This document shows positions 33,549 to 43,232 of a DNA stretch of 64,000 nt, in pieces. Below the pieces are notes generated by a model. That model saw nothing but the letters and a program-made list of their open reading frames with translations. It was not told the origin of the DNA and searched no databases. Source of the DNA: Sphingobacterium pedocola (lineage in GTDB: Bacteria > Bacteroidota > Bacteroidia > Sphingobacteriales > Sphingobacteriaceae); the NCBI RefSeq assembly GCF_015209965.1, contig NZ_MU158690.1:1254115-1318114 (forward strand), in the 5' to 3' direction. The translations under genes and the position numbers were made by a program. Every line of letters begins with the position of its first letter. Positions within the stretch are counted from its first letter, which is position 1.

Positions 33549-35555
33549 TTATCGTATGATCAAATAAATTATTCCTATTAAAACTATCGTAAACGCAAAA
33601 CCTAAATAGTTTTGGAGTCTACCATTTTGTATCCAGCGCAGCAGATGTCCAGTATAGTATGTCGTTCCGGCTACGCTGTTGACGAGTCCATCTACGATGT
33701 ATCTGTCGACCCAGCTACTGAGGCTAGATAATGAACGAACCGCTTTTGCGGAGAAATTAACCAGTCCATCGACGATATACTGGTCGAACCAATAGCTGGC
33801 CTGTGCTAATTTTAGCGTAGGCTTAACAAAGGTTTTGTGGTATACCTCATCTAGATATCCCTGGTTTAACGATGCTTGTATCCACCTGTTTTGCGGATTC
33901 AGCGGATAACTACCTTTGACATACCACCGCCAACCTATCCACCACGCGATCAACGAGCCGCAAGTTAGGATTATAGGTACAATAACATGCAACGCATGAG
34001 CTTCAGCGAAAGGGTATTCAACAGATAGTCCCTGTAGGATCCCGGCATCGGCGTAGGATAGGGGATTCCAGGAGAAGACAAAGAATACCGCACCTATACC
34101 TAAAAATAACATCGGTATCAGCATGGTACGTGGAGCATCGTGTAGATGTGTTACATCAAGATCATTCAGACGAAATTCGCCAAAGAAGGCTTTAAATATC
34201 AGCCTGCCAATATAAAATGCAGTGAGGATACTGACCACAATTAAAAGAATGGGGATAATAAGATATAGTCCCTCATGATGCATCGCCCATTCCCACGCGG
34301 TAATCACGATAGCATCTTTTGATAGGTACCCTGATGTCAGCGGAAATCCGGCAAGCGCTAAGGACGCAATGGCCATCAGTGCAAAGGTCTTGGGCATGTA
34401 TCGGCGTAATCCACCCATATTCCGTACATCCTGTGGATCAAATTCCTGGTTTCCATGTGCTTTTAGGTGTGCCATTTCATGTATAACAGCTCCGGCACAG
34501 AGGAACAGCAAACATTTAAAGAATGCATGTGTGACGAGGTGAAACATGGCCGCATCCCAGGCCCCTATACCAACGGCTACCATCATATAACCCAGCTGGG
34601 AAATGGTGGAAAACGCCAATATCTTCTTGATATCATATTGCCCTAAGGCAAAAAATGCAGACGAAAGCGCGGTGATGGTTCCAGTGATCGCGATGATGAG
34701 CAGTACCGTTTCATTGAATAACGGAAAGATACTGGACAGCAAAAACACGCCTGCGGCGACCATCGTAGCGGCGTGGATTAAAGAGGATACCGATGTAGGG
34801 CCTTCCATTGCATCTGGCAACCATACATGGAGGGGAAATTGTGCTGATTTTGCCATCGCTCCCAAAAAGAACGCAATACCAGCTCCGGTCATCCAACCCG
34901 TATTTTTATCAATGCCCTGGGAAAAGATCCCTTCTTTGCCAAATAAATCGACCAGATCTAAGGTGCCAAACGTGGAAAAAATAATAGCAATACCTATTAG
35001 GAAGCCTAGGTCGCCTATACGGTTAACGAGGAAGGCTTTTTTGTTTGCCTGAACGGCTGCTTCTCTCGTGAACCAAAATCCGATCAACAAATAAGATGCA
35101 AATCCCACCAGCTCCCAAAAGATATATAACATGAACAGGTTTTTGGAGATGGTAAGGCCAAGCATCGCAAAACAAAAGAGACTAAGGTACATCCAATAGC
35201 GATGTATGCCGGGATCTCCCTTCATATATGACCTGGAATAGATGTGAACCGGAAGGGCAATGATACAGACAATAAACTGCATCAGTACGCTAAGGTTATT
35301 TAATAAAAATCCTAAGGTAAATGTTTTATCGCCGATCGTGAACCAATCGTAGGTGGCCGATACTGGAGGGTTATCCCAGACGGCCATGAAAACAAATCCG
35401 CCGCTAATCAGCGTGCTTGCCGTGATAGCGATCAATGATACGATCCCCGACGTCGATTTCTTTCCTAGAATAGCCTGTATCACAAATGCTGCAAGGGGCA
35501 ATAACACCACAAGGATGCTCATTGAAATAGGTGATATCGTTAGCAAATCTCTCAT
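33549..35555 (-). CDS. nuoL: NADH-quinone oxidoreductase subunit L
   Basis: 668 residues, the largest antiporter-like subunit, with the core FPLHVWLPDAMEGPTSVSSLIHAATMVAAG and the C-terminal long lateral helix and final membrane helix region (residues about 560-668). The stretch SLSSLSSWVDRYIVDGLVNS near the end is preceded by a similar one (YWFDQYIVDGLVNFSAK), a short internal repeat of the IVDGLVN motif. It overlaps nuoK by one base. Confidence 0.96.
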   Translation of the reverse strand: MRDLLTISPISMSILVVLLPLAAFVIQAILGKKSTSGIVSLIAITASTLISGGFVFMAVWDNPPVSATYDWFTIGDKTFTLGFLLNNLSVLMQFIVCIIALPVHIYSRSYMKGDPGIHRYWMYLSLFCFAMLGLTISKNLFMLYIFWELVGFASYLLIGFWFTREAAVQANKKAFLVNRIGDLGFLIGIAIIFSTFGTLDLVDLFGKEGIFSQGIDKNTGWMTGAGIAFFLGAMAKSAQFPLHVWLPDAMEGPTSVSSLIHAATMVAAGVFLLSSIFPLFNETVLLIIAITGTITALSSAFFALGQYDIKKILAFSTISQLGYMMVAVGIGAWDAAMFHLVTHAFFKCLLFLCAGAVIHEMAHLKAHGNQEFDPQDVRNMGGLRRYMPKTFALMAIASLALAGFPLTSGYLSKDAIVITAWEWAMHHEGLYLIIPILLIVVSILTAFYIGRLIFKAFFGEFRLNDLDVTHLHDAPRTMLIPMLFLGIGAVFFVFSWNPLSYADAGILQGLSVEYPFAEAHALHVIVPIILTCGSLIAWWIGWRWYVKGSYPLNPQNRWIQASLNQGYLDEVYHKTFVKPTLKLAQASYWFDQYIVDGLVNFSAKAVRSLSSLSSWVDRYIVDGLVNSVAGTTYYTGHLLRWIQNGRLQNYLGFAFTIVLIGIIYLIIR

Positions 35556-35860
35556 TAATCGCGCAAATCAGTTATGTTGTCGGGATTGATCGTCTTATAT
35601 TTTCGGTAAACATTGAGAATAATAGCTAAACCGACCGCAACAGAAGCCGCGGCAAGAACGATGGCAAATAGCGCGAACACCTGTCCGCCGTAATTCACTT
35701 TATCGTATCGTCCGAATGCGACGAGATTGAGAACGGCCGAATTGATCATCAGCTCGATCCCTACTAATATCATAATGGCATTGCGTTTGGCGAGTACAGC
35801 ATATAAACCAATACAAAAGATACAAGCACTGACAACCAGAAAATGCGTTAAGGTAATCAT
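35555..35860 (-). CDS. nuoK: NADH-quinone oxidoreductase subunit K
   Basis: 101 residues, three membrane helices, with the conserved motif GIELMINSAVLNLVAFGRY holding the family glutamate in helix 2. Length is standard. The start overlaps the end of nuoJ by 4 nt. Confidence 0.95.
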   Translation of the reverse strand: MITLTHFLVVSACIFCIGLYAVLAKRNAIMILVGIELMINSAVLNLVAFGRYDKVNYGGQVFALFAIVLAAASVAVGLAIILNVYRKYKTINPDNITDLRD

Positions 35861-36399
35861 AGGTTATCCTCCTTCCGCGATAAGTGGGCAGCTCCAATAA
35901 GCGCCATGAGTAAGAATACGGATACCACTTCAAAGGGCAGGACATATTGTGTCATAAACTTTACACCCAATTGGTTGATGTTATTATCCGCCGGTTGAAT
36001 GGTGTTACCTTGACGAATATTTTCAGTTATCCAGTAGGGCGTGTTCTGTTGCCATTCTGAAATTCCGTACAGCATGACGCCCAGAAATCCCAAAGCGAGT
36101 AAGAGCGACTGGGCATTAGGCAGCGATAGGAACTGAGAAGAGGTATGTTGGAGATCGGCCAACAGCTCTTTGTTGGAAAGCATGAATGCAAATATCATAA
36201 GGATCAGCACACCGCCGACATAGATCAGGATTTGGGTGATAGCAACGAAATCGGCCAGTGCAAAAAGAAATAATCCGGCCATTGCAAATAACACAATGAA
36301 GAATAAAAACAGGGCACGGGCTGTATTTTTTAGGCCGACTACGAGAAGCGCTGATCCAATAGCTAAGGCAGCAAAGGCGTAAAATAAAATTTCTTCCAT
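35857..36399 (-). CDS. nuoJ: NADH-quinone oxidoreductase subunit J
   Basis: 180 residues with five membrane helices. The family segment AITQILIYVGGVLILMIFAFML is clear. A polar loop of about 40 residues follows, as in other Bacteroidota copies, before the final helix. Overlaps nuoK by 4 nt and adjoins nuoI without a gap. Confidence 0.94.
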   Translation of the reverse strand: MEEILFYAFAALAIGSALLVVGLKNTARALFLFFIVLFAMAGLFLFALADFVAITQILIYVGGVLILMIFAFMLSNKELLADLQHTSSQFLSLPNAQSLLLALGFLGVMLYGISEWQQNTPYWITENIRQGNTIQPADNNINQLGVKFMTQYVLPFEVVSVFLLMALIGAAHLSRKEDNL

Positions 36400-36963
36400 T
36401 TATTTCTTTTTGGCTGCCTCCTTATCAGCTTGGAATCTCGTCCATTCTTCTTTGCGTTGCGCAATCTCTTCCTCGCTCATTTCCGCAAATCCATAAATCA
36501 GATCCGTTAATTTCGTTGTGCTGCGGTCGTATTGATCCGTCATGGTAATACATTCCGTGGGACAAACTACAGTGCAGAGTCCGCAGTACATGCATTTCGC
36601 CATATCAATATCAAATTGGGCAGCATACAATCTTTTTACGCTACCATCCGATGTTTTTCCAATGACTTCGGGGGATTTAACGGCTTCTATGGCAATACAA
36701 TCTACTGGACATGCTTTTGCGCATAGATCGCACACGATACAGTCGTCGATTTCTACTTCTAATTGATAGCGCGCTACTTCGGGAATGGGCATAGATTGCT
36801 TCGGAAATTGCACGGTTGTAACGCCCTCTTGTTTGTCGAAGTATTGTGCATCCCGAATATCTAGGGAAGTACGTGATTTACGTGCACGCCATAAATGCCT
36901 TACCGTTAAAAGTAAGCCCTTTATCGCACTCGAAAATCCTTGTATAGTTGTTTTTAATACCAC
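36400..36963 (-). CDS. nuoI: NADH-quinone oxidoreductase subunit I (two 4Fe-4S clusters)
   Basis: 187 residues. Two ferredoxin-type motifs, CIVCDLCAKACPVDC and CMYCGLCTVVCPTEC, each with four cysteines, carry clusters N6a and N6b, the last electron carriers before quinone-site cluster N2. The C-terminus is highly charged. It is the only peripheral-arm subunit in this window. Confidence 0.96.
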   Translation of the reverse strand: MVLKTTIQGFSSAIKGLLLTVRHLWRARKSRTSLDIRDAQYFDKQEGVTTVQFPKQSMPIPEVARYQLEVEIDDCIVCDLCAKACPVDCIAIEAVKSPEVIGKTSDGSVKRLYAAQFDIDMAKCMYCGLCTVVCPTECITMTDQYDRSTTKLTDLIYGFAEMSEEEIAQRKEEWTRFQADKEAAKKK

Positions 36964-36964
36964 G

Positions 36965-38038
36965 TTATACCATTACTAATATTCGCCAAATACCCGAAAT
37001 CGCCATACACAAGAATGCGATAGGGATCATTACTTTCCAACATAGATTCATCAATTGGTCTGCGCGAAAACGCGGTAAAGTCCAACGTATCCACATTTGT
37101 ATGCCTACGATGAAAAGTGATTTTGTTAATGTCCAAAAGATACCCCAATACAACCCTGTCGTCCATTCTGCTAGCTTCAACACACCGATATTCGGAAGCG
37201 GCGTATTCCATCCTCCTAGGAATATCACGACACCCAGCATCGCGACTAAGAACATCATGGCATACTCGGCAAGGAATACAAAGGCGAACCGTATACCTCC
37301 GTATTCGGTGTGAAAGCCACCAATTAGTTCAGATTCGGCTTCAGGAATATCAAAAGGAGCGCGGTTACATTCCGCTAGGGATGCGATGAAAAATATGACG
37401 TATACTAAGAGAAGATGTGGGGCCTGTAAGATGTTCCAAGCAAATAATCCACCGACTTCTGTTACATCCCATATACCGAAAAAATATATCCGCTCTGTTG
37501 CTAATATACCTTGATTGAATACGATGTCATTCAGATTAAGCGTCTGTGTTATCATTACCGCGGCAATAAGGGACAGACCGACCGGGATTTCATAGGAGAC
37601 CATCTGCGCAATGGCTCGTATAGCACCCAATAGTGAATATTTGTTATTAGAGCCCCATCCGGCCATCAGAATTCCTATGGCATCGATAGACACGACCGCC
37701 ATAATGAAGAACAGACCGGTGTTCGTATTAGCAGGGATGAAATCTGGTGCCCATGGCATTACACTGAATCCAATAAATACAGCGGTGAAAATAACCACGG
37801 GTGCCAAAGCAAATAATACCCTATCGGCCGCGCTCGGCGTAATGAATTCTTTTTGGAGTAGTTTAAGTATATCAGCAAAGGTTTGTAACAAACCGTATTT
37901 TCCAGTTTCCATCGGTCCTAAACGGTCTTGTACGAAACCCGCAATCTTACGCTCCGCATAAACTGCAAAAAGAGTGAACAGCGCAATAAAACTAAATATT
38001 GCGAGCGGTATGATAATATGGATTAACAGATCGATCAA
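36965..38038 (-). CDS. nuoH: NADH-quinone oxidoreductase subunit H
   Basis: 357 residues with eight membrane helices. The signature YAERKIAGFVQDRLGPMETG near the N-terminus and ECNRAPFDIPEAESELIGGFHTEYGG in the quinone-channel loop mark the subunit that lines the quinone tunnel. It is the first gene of this nuo set; upstream is a divergent META-domain gene, not nuoG. Confidence 0.96.
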   Translation of the reverse strand: MIDLLIHIIIPLAIFSFIALFTLFAVYAERKIAGFVQDRLGPMETGKYGLLQTFADILKLLQKEFITPSAADRVLFALAPVVIFTAVFIGFSVMPWAPDFIPANTNTGLFFIMAVVSIDAIGILMAGWGSNNKYSLLGAIRAIAQMVSYEIPVGLSLIAAVMITQTLNLNDIVFNQGILATERIYFFGIWDVTEVGGLFAWNILQAPHLLLVYVIFFIASLAECNRAPFDIPEAESELIGGFHTEYGGIRFAFVFLAEYAMMFLVAMLGVVIFLGGWNTPLPNIGVLKLAEWTTGLYWGIFWTLTKSLFIVGIQMWIRWTLPRFRADQLMNLCWKVMIPIAFLCMAISGIWRILVMV

Positions 38039-38221
38039 GATTCTCTTTAGAATAATTCTTAACTAGGTGCAAACATACGGAAAACAACACAAATGATGGC
38101 TATTTTTTTATAAAATATAGTAAGTTGGTAGATTTTTATTTTGGAAGATCTCTTCAAATTGTAGCAGAAAGATTAAACCTTCCGTTAATTAGATTGTATA
38201 TGTTATATAACAATAAAAAAT

Positions 38222-39004
38222 ATGAATCAAAATTTTTTAAATGCGACGATCATTCTTGTTTTATTAATCACAAGTTGCGGTACACGTAAAGTGCCGACGT
38301 CGGTTAGTCAACCTATTGATATGTTGGACAAGAAGTGGCAACTCGTTGAACTGAATGGAAACCCTGTTGCGGAAAAAATAAATGGAAAGACACCGTCTTT
38401 AGAATTTATTAGCAAAGATAATAGATATGCTGCTGTTACAGGTTGCAATGGAGTAGGAGGTGAATTTGAATTGGAAGGTAATAATAGGATAACATTTTCT
38501 GCAGGGATGTCGACAATGATGGCTTGTGAAGATATGTCTGTCGAACATGGACTCAAAGACGTATTTGGTAAAGCGGATAATTTTACGATTAGTGAGGGCA
38601 TTCTAAGTCTTAATAAAGCCAAAATGGCTCCGTTGGCAAAGTTTAAGCTGATTGAAGCTGAAAGTGTGTCGTTAGATGGCACTTGGGAATTGGACTATAT
38701 ATCGGGAGCCCGTATAGCTTTTGATGTATTGTATCCGAATAAGAAACCTACGATAACGTTTGATACTGCTACTAATAAGGTGTCGGGAAACAGCAGTTGT
38801 AATAGTTATTCAGGTGCTGTTACGTTGGATGGAAATGCGATTAAGTTTGGCCCACTGGCGTCTACAAAGATGGCTTGTCCGGGTAATGGTGAAAGCACGT
38901 TCTTTCAGACCCTAGATAAGGTTAATACGTATAGCATCAATGAAAATACGCTGACTTTTATTATGGGGGATATTGCGATTATGCGCTTTCAAAAGAAATC
39001 GTGA
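38222..39004 (+). CDS. META-domain lipoprotein with two META (HslJ-like) domains
   Basis: 260 residues with lipobox LITSC (C20). Two META domains follow, roughly 35-140 and 150-258. Each begins with a W-x-L/D-x-x-x-x-G strand (KWQLVELNGNPV, TWELDYISGARI) and contains the GCNxxxG- or CNSYSG-type turn and the STxMACxx segment (STMMACEDMS, STKMACPGNG). The family is linked to heat or novobiocin stress in E. coli HslJ, but the role in Bacteroidota is unclear. It is divergent from nuoH, and the 183-nt spacer shows no obvious site. Confidence 0.88.
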   Translation: MNQNFLNATIILVLLITSCGTRKVPTSVSQPIDMLDKKWQLVELNGNPVAEKINGKTPSLEFISKDNRYAAVTGCNGVGGEFELEGNNRITFSAGMSTMMACEDMSVEHGLKDVFGKADNFTISEGILSLNKAKMAPLAKFKLIEAESVSLDGTWELDYISGARIAFDVLYPNKKPTITFDTATNKVSGNSSCNSYSGAVTLDGNAIKFGPLASTKMACPGNGESTFFQTLDKVNTYSINENTLTFIMGDIAIMRFQKKS

Positions 39005-39014
39005 TTTAATTAAG

Positions 39015-39074
39015 TTGATAAAAAGATAAAAAGGCGGTAATTTTAAAATTACCGCCTTTTTATCTTTTTATCAA
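39015..39074. terminator. Perfect 60-bp palindrome, bidirectional terminator between the META gene and gltA
   Basis: Two 30-nt arms (39015-39044 and 39045-39074) are exact reverse complements with no loop bases left over. The core GGCGGTAATTTT/AAAATTACCGCC is GC-rich only in the middle and is flanked by A and T runs on both sides. The two genes converge on it and end within 11 and 4 nt, so it can stop transcription from either side. Confidence 0.9.
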
Positions 39075-39077
39075 AAC

Positions 39078-40364
39078 TTATCTTTTGTCAAAGTCTATGT
39101 AGTCCCGTGTTGTTTCGCCAACATACACTTGTCTTGGACGGCCAATAGGCTCTTTATTATCGCGCATTTCTTTCCATTGTGCTATCCAGCCTGGAAGGCG
39201 GCCTAAGGCAAATAATACCGTAAACATATCCGAATTGAAGCCTAATGCGCGGTAGATAATACCGGAATAGAAATCTACGTTAGGATATAATTTTCTATCT
39301 ACAAAATATTGATCTTTTAATGCGGCTTCTTCTAGACGTTTTGCAATATCTAAAACAGGATCATTAACACCTAATTTTTCTAAGATATCATCACATGCTT
39401 TTTTAATGATTTTTGCACGTGGATCAAAGTTTTTATATACCCGGTGCCCAAATCCCATTAAGCGGAAAGGATCATTCTTGTCTTTCGCTTTCGCTAAGTA
39501 TTTATCTGCATCTCCTCCATCATTTTTGATGTCTTCAAGCATCTCAATAACGGCTTGATTAGCTCCGCCGTGCAGCGGGCCCCATAGGGCATTAATACCG
39601 GCAGAAATGGAAGCGTATAGATTTGCATTTGACGAACCAACGATACGCACTGTAGAGGTTGAACAGTTTTGCTCATGATCTGCGTGCAGTATAAGTAATT
39701 TATGCATCGCATCTATGACAACAGGGTCGAATGTTTTCTCACTATTTACTTCGCCAAATATCATATTTAGGAAATTTTCGATATAACCTAAATTATTTTT
39801 GGGGTAGACAACAGGGTGTCCCAGCGATTTCTTTTGGATCCAAGATACGATCGTTGGCATTTTTGCCAATAAATTGATTATTGTCTTGTTTTCTTCTTCT
39901 TCTGTTTGGTTGGGGTTTAGCGATTCGGGATAGAACGCAGAAAGGGCACCCACTAGGCAGGACAATTGTCCCATAGGGTGAGATTTAGATGGAAAACCGG
40001 CGAAGAAATTTTTCATGTCTTCGTGGATCATCATTTGCGCACGAATATCTGCTCTAAATTTTTCTAACACTTCTTTTGTTGGAAGCTCGCCGTATATCAA
40101 TAAATAGGCGACTTCTATAAAAGTTGATTTTTCCGCGAGTTGCTCAATAGGATAACCACGGTATCTTAATATTCCTTTTTCGCCATCCAAAAAAGTAATT
40201 GAACTTTTAGTTGATCCCGTATTCTTGTATCCAGGGTCTAATGTAATAAATCCGGTTTGGTCTCTTAATTTTGAAATGTCAACTGCTTGTTCGTTTTCCG
40301 TTCCCGTAATTACGGGAAATTCAAAAGACGTGCCATTCAGTGTAATAGATGCTGTTTCAGACAT
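39078..40364 (-). CDS. gltA: Citrate synthase
   Basis: 428 residues, the usual bacterial length. The catalytic regions are HADHEQNCSTSTVR, GPLHGGANQAV (His) and GFGHRVYKNFDPRAK, with the late aspartate in YPNVDFYSGIIYRALGF. It makes citrate from acetyl-CoA and oxaloacetate in the TCA cycle. The gene stands alone and converges with the META gene. Its upstream region is shared with the divergent BlaI-type regulator. Confidence 0.97.
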   Translation of the reverse strand: MSETASITLNGTSFEFPVITGTENEQAVDISKLRDQTGFITLDPGYKNTGSTKSSITFLDGEKGILRYRGYPIEQLAEKSTFIEVAYLLIYGELPTKEVLEKFRADIRAQMMIHEDMKNFFAGFPSKSHPMGQLSCLVGALSAFYPESLNPNQTEEEENKTIINLLAKMPTIVSWIQKKSLGHPVVYPKNNLGYIENFLNMIFGEVNSEKTFDPVVIDAMHKLLILHADHEQNCSTSTVRIVGSSNANLYASISAGINALWGPLHGGANQAVIEMLEDIKNDGGDADKYLAKAKDKNDPFRLMGFGHRVYKNFDPRAKIIKKACDDILEKLGVNDPVLDIAKRLEEAALKDQYFVDRKLYPNVDFYSGIIYRALGFNSDMFTVLFALGRLPGWIAQWKEMRDNKEPIGRPRQVYVGETTRDYIDFDKR

Positions 40365-40667
40365 AAGTATATATGTGTATTATGAACTTGTTGTGTAATA
40401 ACTAATTCTATTGCTACAATCCGGAAGGTAAGCCTGCCTAGATTTGATCTCGCTAACTTAATTAAAATCCATATAATTACCAATTTTTTTCATGCAATCG
40501 ATGTCATCGTGACTTTTATATGAAAATATGATGAATAGACAAATTCGGGTATTTGCAAAGCTGCGTATCTGCAAATTCGCGCCTTTGCTTTAAAAAAATG
40601 TTAAAAATATTTGTTTGTTTACGAATAATTCGTAGAATTGTGAATAATTAGTAATTTGATAATCAAA
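40365..40667. other. Divergent spacer between gltA and the BlaI-type gene, with a 32-bp-spaced direct repeat
   Basis: 303 nt without a gene. AAATTCGGGTATTTGC (40541-40556) and AAATTCGCGCCTTTGC (40573-40588) are direct repeats sharing AAATTCG at the front and TTTGC at the back, 32 bp apart. The palindrome at 40620 lies nearer the regulator. Otherwise the spacer is AT-rich and shows nothing more that I recognise. Confidence 0.5.
40620..40634. promoter_or_regulatory. Candidate BlaI-type operator
   Basis: TACGAATAATTCGTA is a perfect 15-bp palindrome (7-bp arms, central A) 33 nt before the regulator ATG. BlaI/MecI repressors bind palindromes and usually control their own operon. The sequence is not the staphylococcal TACA/TGTA box, so the assignment rests on position and symmetry. 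Confidence 0.55.
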
Positions 40668-41030
40668 ATGGAAAAGTTAACTATACAGGAAGAAGAAGCG
40701 ATGTTGTCGATCTGGCAATTGAATGGCGGATTTGTGAAGGAGATATTGGATAATCTGAAAGGGGAGAAGCCGCCTTATACGACATTGGCTTCCACTATAA
40801 AAAATTTGGAAAAGAAAGCCTATGTGAAACCTGTGAAATATGCTAACGCGAAACGTTACGAGCCACTTATATCCGAAGAAGTATATAAGGCGAAATTTAT
40901 GAACAGTTTTGTGGGCGATTATTTTAAAAACTCGTACAAAGACATGGTTTCTTTTTTTGTGAAAGAAGAAAAACTTAGCCCGGCGGAACTGGAGGAGATC
41001 ATGGATATGATTAAGGATAATAAATCTTAA
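40668..41030 (+). CDS. BlaI/MecI/CopY-family transcriptional repressor
   Basis: 120 residues from the ATG at 40668 ([13 protein letters not shown]); a TTG four codons upstream is less likely. The winged-helix domain (1-70) contains [14 protein letters not shown], the recognition helix region, and a C-terminal dimerisation helix ([15 protein letters not shown]) with the usual S-P-A-E start. The next gene, 5 nt on, encodes a BlaR1/MecR1-like membrane protease; such pairs use proteolysis of the repressor to switch on their targets. Confidence 0.92.
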   Translation: MEKLTIQEEEAMLSIWQLNGGFVKEILDNLKGEKPPYTTLASTIKNLEKKAYVKPVKYANAKRYEPLISEEVYKAKFMNSFVGDYFKNSYKDMVSFFVKEEKLSPAELEEIMDMIKDNKS

Positions 41031-41035
41031 CTGTT

Positions 41036-43111
41036 ATGGAAAATGTACTAACCTATATCGTGCAGGTCAATATATTGCTTGGTATTATATATCTGGGGTA
41101 TGTCTTTCTCTTGAAGGGACTGACTTTTTATCAATTGAATAGAATTTACTTTATCGCAGGCGCAATATATGCATTGATATATCCATTCCTGGATATTAAA
41201 GGATGGCTTAGGGAAGAGGTTAGTATGCCTATGGTAGATCTTTTAAGTTATATTCCGTATACCGTAATTGAGGAGAACTCTTTTTCGATTTTCACCCTAG
41301 AAAATATGTTGCTTGGGATAATAGGTGCTGGTGTTGTATCGCTGTTTTTCAAGTTTGTTTTCCAGATTGCCAGTTTGCTCCGCATCCACTATTTTTCTAA
41401 CCCCGCCTTATGGAAAGATTATCTGTATCGCAATGTGGTGTTTCCGATTGTTCCATTTTCCTTTTTTAACAAGATATATATACACAAAAGGCAGCACCGG
41501 GAGCCGGAGCTGCACGATATTTTCAAGCACGAGGACATACATGTGAAAGGCCTTCACACCTTGGACATCCTATTGTTTGAAATGGTATTGATAGGTAGTT
41601 GGTATAATCCCTTCGTATGGCTGATGCGCAAAGCTGTACGTCAAAATTTAGAATTCCTGACTGATCAACAGGTGCTAGATAAGGGTGTGGACCGGCAAAC
41701 CTATCAATATAGCGTGCTCCATGTGAGCAAACAAGGTGCCTCGGTTGGCATCAGTAACCAATTTAATTTTAAAACATTAAAAAAGCGCATTATGATGATG
41801 AACAAAAAGCGCTCTTCCAAACTGGAATTGAGCAAGTATGCCTTCCTGCTGCCGATCGTGATTTTTACTGCAGGAGCATTTACGGTAGATAAGGCGGAAG
41901 CGAAAATTGAAGAAGCGGTGCAGACTGCAAAGAAAACAGATCTGCAAGTCGTTTTTCAGCCTGACTCAGTAATATCTGTAAAAATGAATGGAGAAGCTGG
42001 AGAAGTTCTTAAAGAAGCTTTTGGGGCGGATACGATTGATATTAAGGTCGAAGGAAAAGTGGCCGGTGTAAAGATTTCAGCGGACAGTATAACTAAAGGA
42101 ATACCCGAAAAGGCTTTAATTATTATTGACGGCGTGGAATCAGATCAAGCCAATCTAAGGAAGCTAGCTGCAGAACGTATCGAATCCATCAGCGTTCTTA
42201 AAGGCAAAAGCGGGGAATCGGTTTACGGAGCAAAAGGTAAAGATGGGGTTATATTGGTAACGACCAAAAAACCAAAGATTACAGTATCCGATCAACCTAC
42301 CAAGGAATTAAAGACCCGTTCCGAGATTGATCAATCTAAGGCGTACTTGTATCTGTACGATAATAAGAACATTACAAAAAAGGAGTTTTTTGAGCTGCCA
42401 GAGCGCGAAGTGAATAGCCTTTTGTTGATGGATAAGCAAGCAGCCTCGGCTATGTATAGAGCCAAATATCCAGATGTAGCAAATATGGATGGGGTAATAC
42501 GAGCTGTGTCAGCGGAACAGTACCGTATTAATAAATCTAAAAAGCCACTCTATGTAATTGATGGCGAGATTCAAGAGGAAGGAAAATTTGAAGTAAATAA
42601 CATTAATCCTAACGATATTGAATCGATCAATGTTCTGAAGGATGGCTCAGCGACTTCATTGTATGGCGAAAAAGCAAAAGACGGCGTGATTGAGATAACG
42701 ACGAAAGCGGCGAAAGCAAAAACTCTGCAAGGTAAAGTCCAGGGTATTCGCATAGATTCCGCTAAGGATCCGCTGCCAAATAAAGATAGCTCAGTGTCGG
42801 TAGTAGGTTTCAAGAATGGAGATTCTGCTGCGGTTTCAGGGACAGACAAAAAACCAGTACTTGAAGTTAATATATCTCCGTCGGATTCTGCTAAAAAGAC
42901 AGTTTCTGTACGAACATGGTCGATGCCAGAGCTTAAGAACCCGGTATATGTCGTAGATGGTGAATTTATCGATGCTAAGCAATTTAAAAAGATCGATACC
43001 AAAGATGTGAAATCTATTTATACCTTATTGGCTTCTCAAGCCGAAGATTGGTTCAAAGCTAAGTTTGATGCGGATAAATACGATGGCGCAGTGATTATAA
43101 AAACCAAATAA
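41036..43111 (+). CDS. BlaR1-like M56 metallopeptidase with TonB-plug-like repeats
   Basis: 691 residues. The N-terminal third has membrane helices and the zinc motif H165-E166-D-I-H169 (HEDIH) in a cytoplasmic loop, as in M56/BlaR1 sensors; a further helix lies at about 270-290. Instead of a penicillin-binding domain, the periplasmic part carries three repeats at roughly 355-412, 500-560 and 637-691. Each resembles the TonB receptor plug motif (IDG...IESISVLKG...YG...DGVILVTTK). Similar fusions are known in Bacteroidota. The repeats may bind an outer-membrane partner, but ligand and target are unknown. Confidence 0.88.
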   Translation: MENVLTYIVQVNILLGIIYLGYVFLLKGLTFYQLNRIYFIAGAIYALIYPFLDIKGWLREEVSMPMVDLLSYIPYTVIEENSFSIFTLENMLLGIIGAGVVSLFFKFVFQIASLLRIHYFSNPALWKDYLYRNVVFPIVPFSFFNKIYIHKRQHREPELHDIFKHEDIHVKGLHTLDILLFEMVLIGSWYNPFVWLMRKAVRQNLEFLTDQQVLDKGVDRQTYQYSVLHVSKQGASVGISNQFNFKTLKKRIMMMNKKRSSKLELSKYAFLLPIVIFTAGAFTVDKAEAKIEEAVQTAKKTDLQVVFQPDSVISVKMNGEAGEVLKEAFGADTIDIKVEGKVAGVKISADSITKGIPEKALIIIDGVESDQANLRKLAAERIESISVLKGKSGESVYGAKGKDGVILVTTKKPKITVSDQPTKELKTRSEIDQSKAYLYLYDNKNITKKEFFELPEREVNSLLLMDKQAASAMYRAKYPDVANMDGVIRAVSAEQYRINKSKKPLYVIDGEIQEEGKFEVNNINPNDIESINVLKDGSATSLYGEKAKDGVIEITTKAAKAKTLQGKVQGIRIDSAKDPLPNKDSSVSVVGFKNGDSAAVSGTDKKPVLEVNISPSDSAKKTVSVRTWSMPELKNPVYVVDGEFIDAKQFKKIDTKDVKSIYTLLASQAEDWFKAKFDADKYDGAVIIKTK

Positions 43112-43147
43112 GTTAGGTTTTCTGTATCGACCGCAAATAACAGCCTG

Positions 43148-43187
43148 AAAAAGCAGCGGATTGTATATGCAACCTGCTGCTTTTTTT
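43148..43187 (+). terminator. Rho-independent terminator after the BlaR1-like gene
   Basis: AAAAAGCAGC (43148-43157) pairs with GCTGCTTTTT (43176-43185), followed by more T. It is 36 nt past the stop. Confidence 0.8.
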
Positions 43188-43188
43188 G

Positions 43189-43232
43189 TCTAAAATCTAA
43201 AATCTAATATCTAATATCTAAAATCTAATATC
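43189..43232. repeat. Tandem TCTAAAA/TCTAATA short repeat
   Basis: Six units of 6-8 nt alternate between TCTAAAA and TCTAATA just before the end of pth. A related patch (ATAGATATTAGATATGAGA) lies on the other side of pth at about 43814-43832. Such patches are common AT-rich clutter in these genomes. Confidence 0.6.

Noticed and set aside
34603-35052. A 149-codon plus-strand frame inside nuoL
   Set aside because: Shadow of a clear complex I subunit, with no recognisable protein features.
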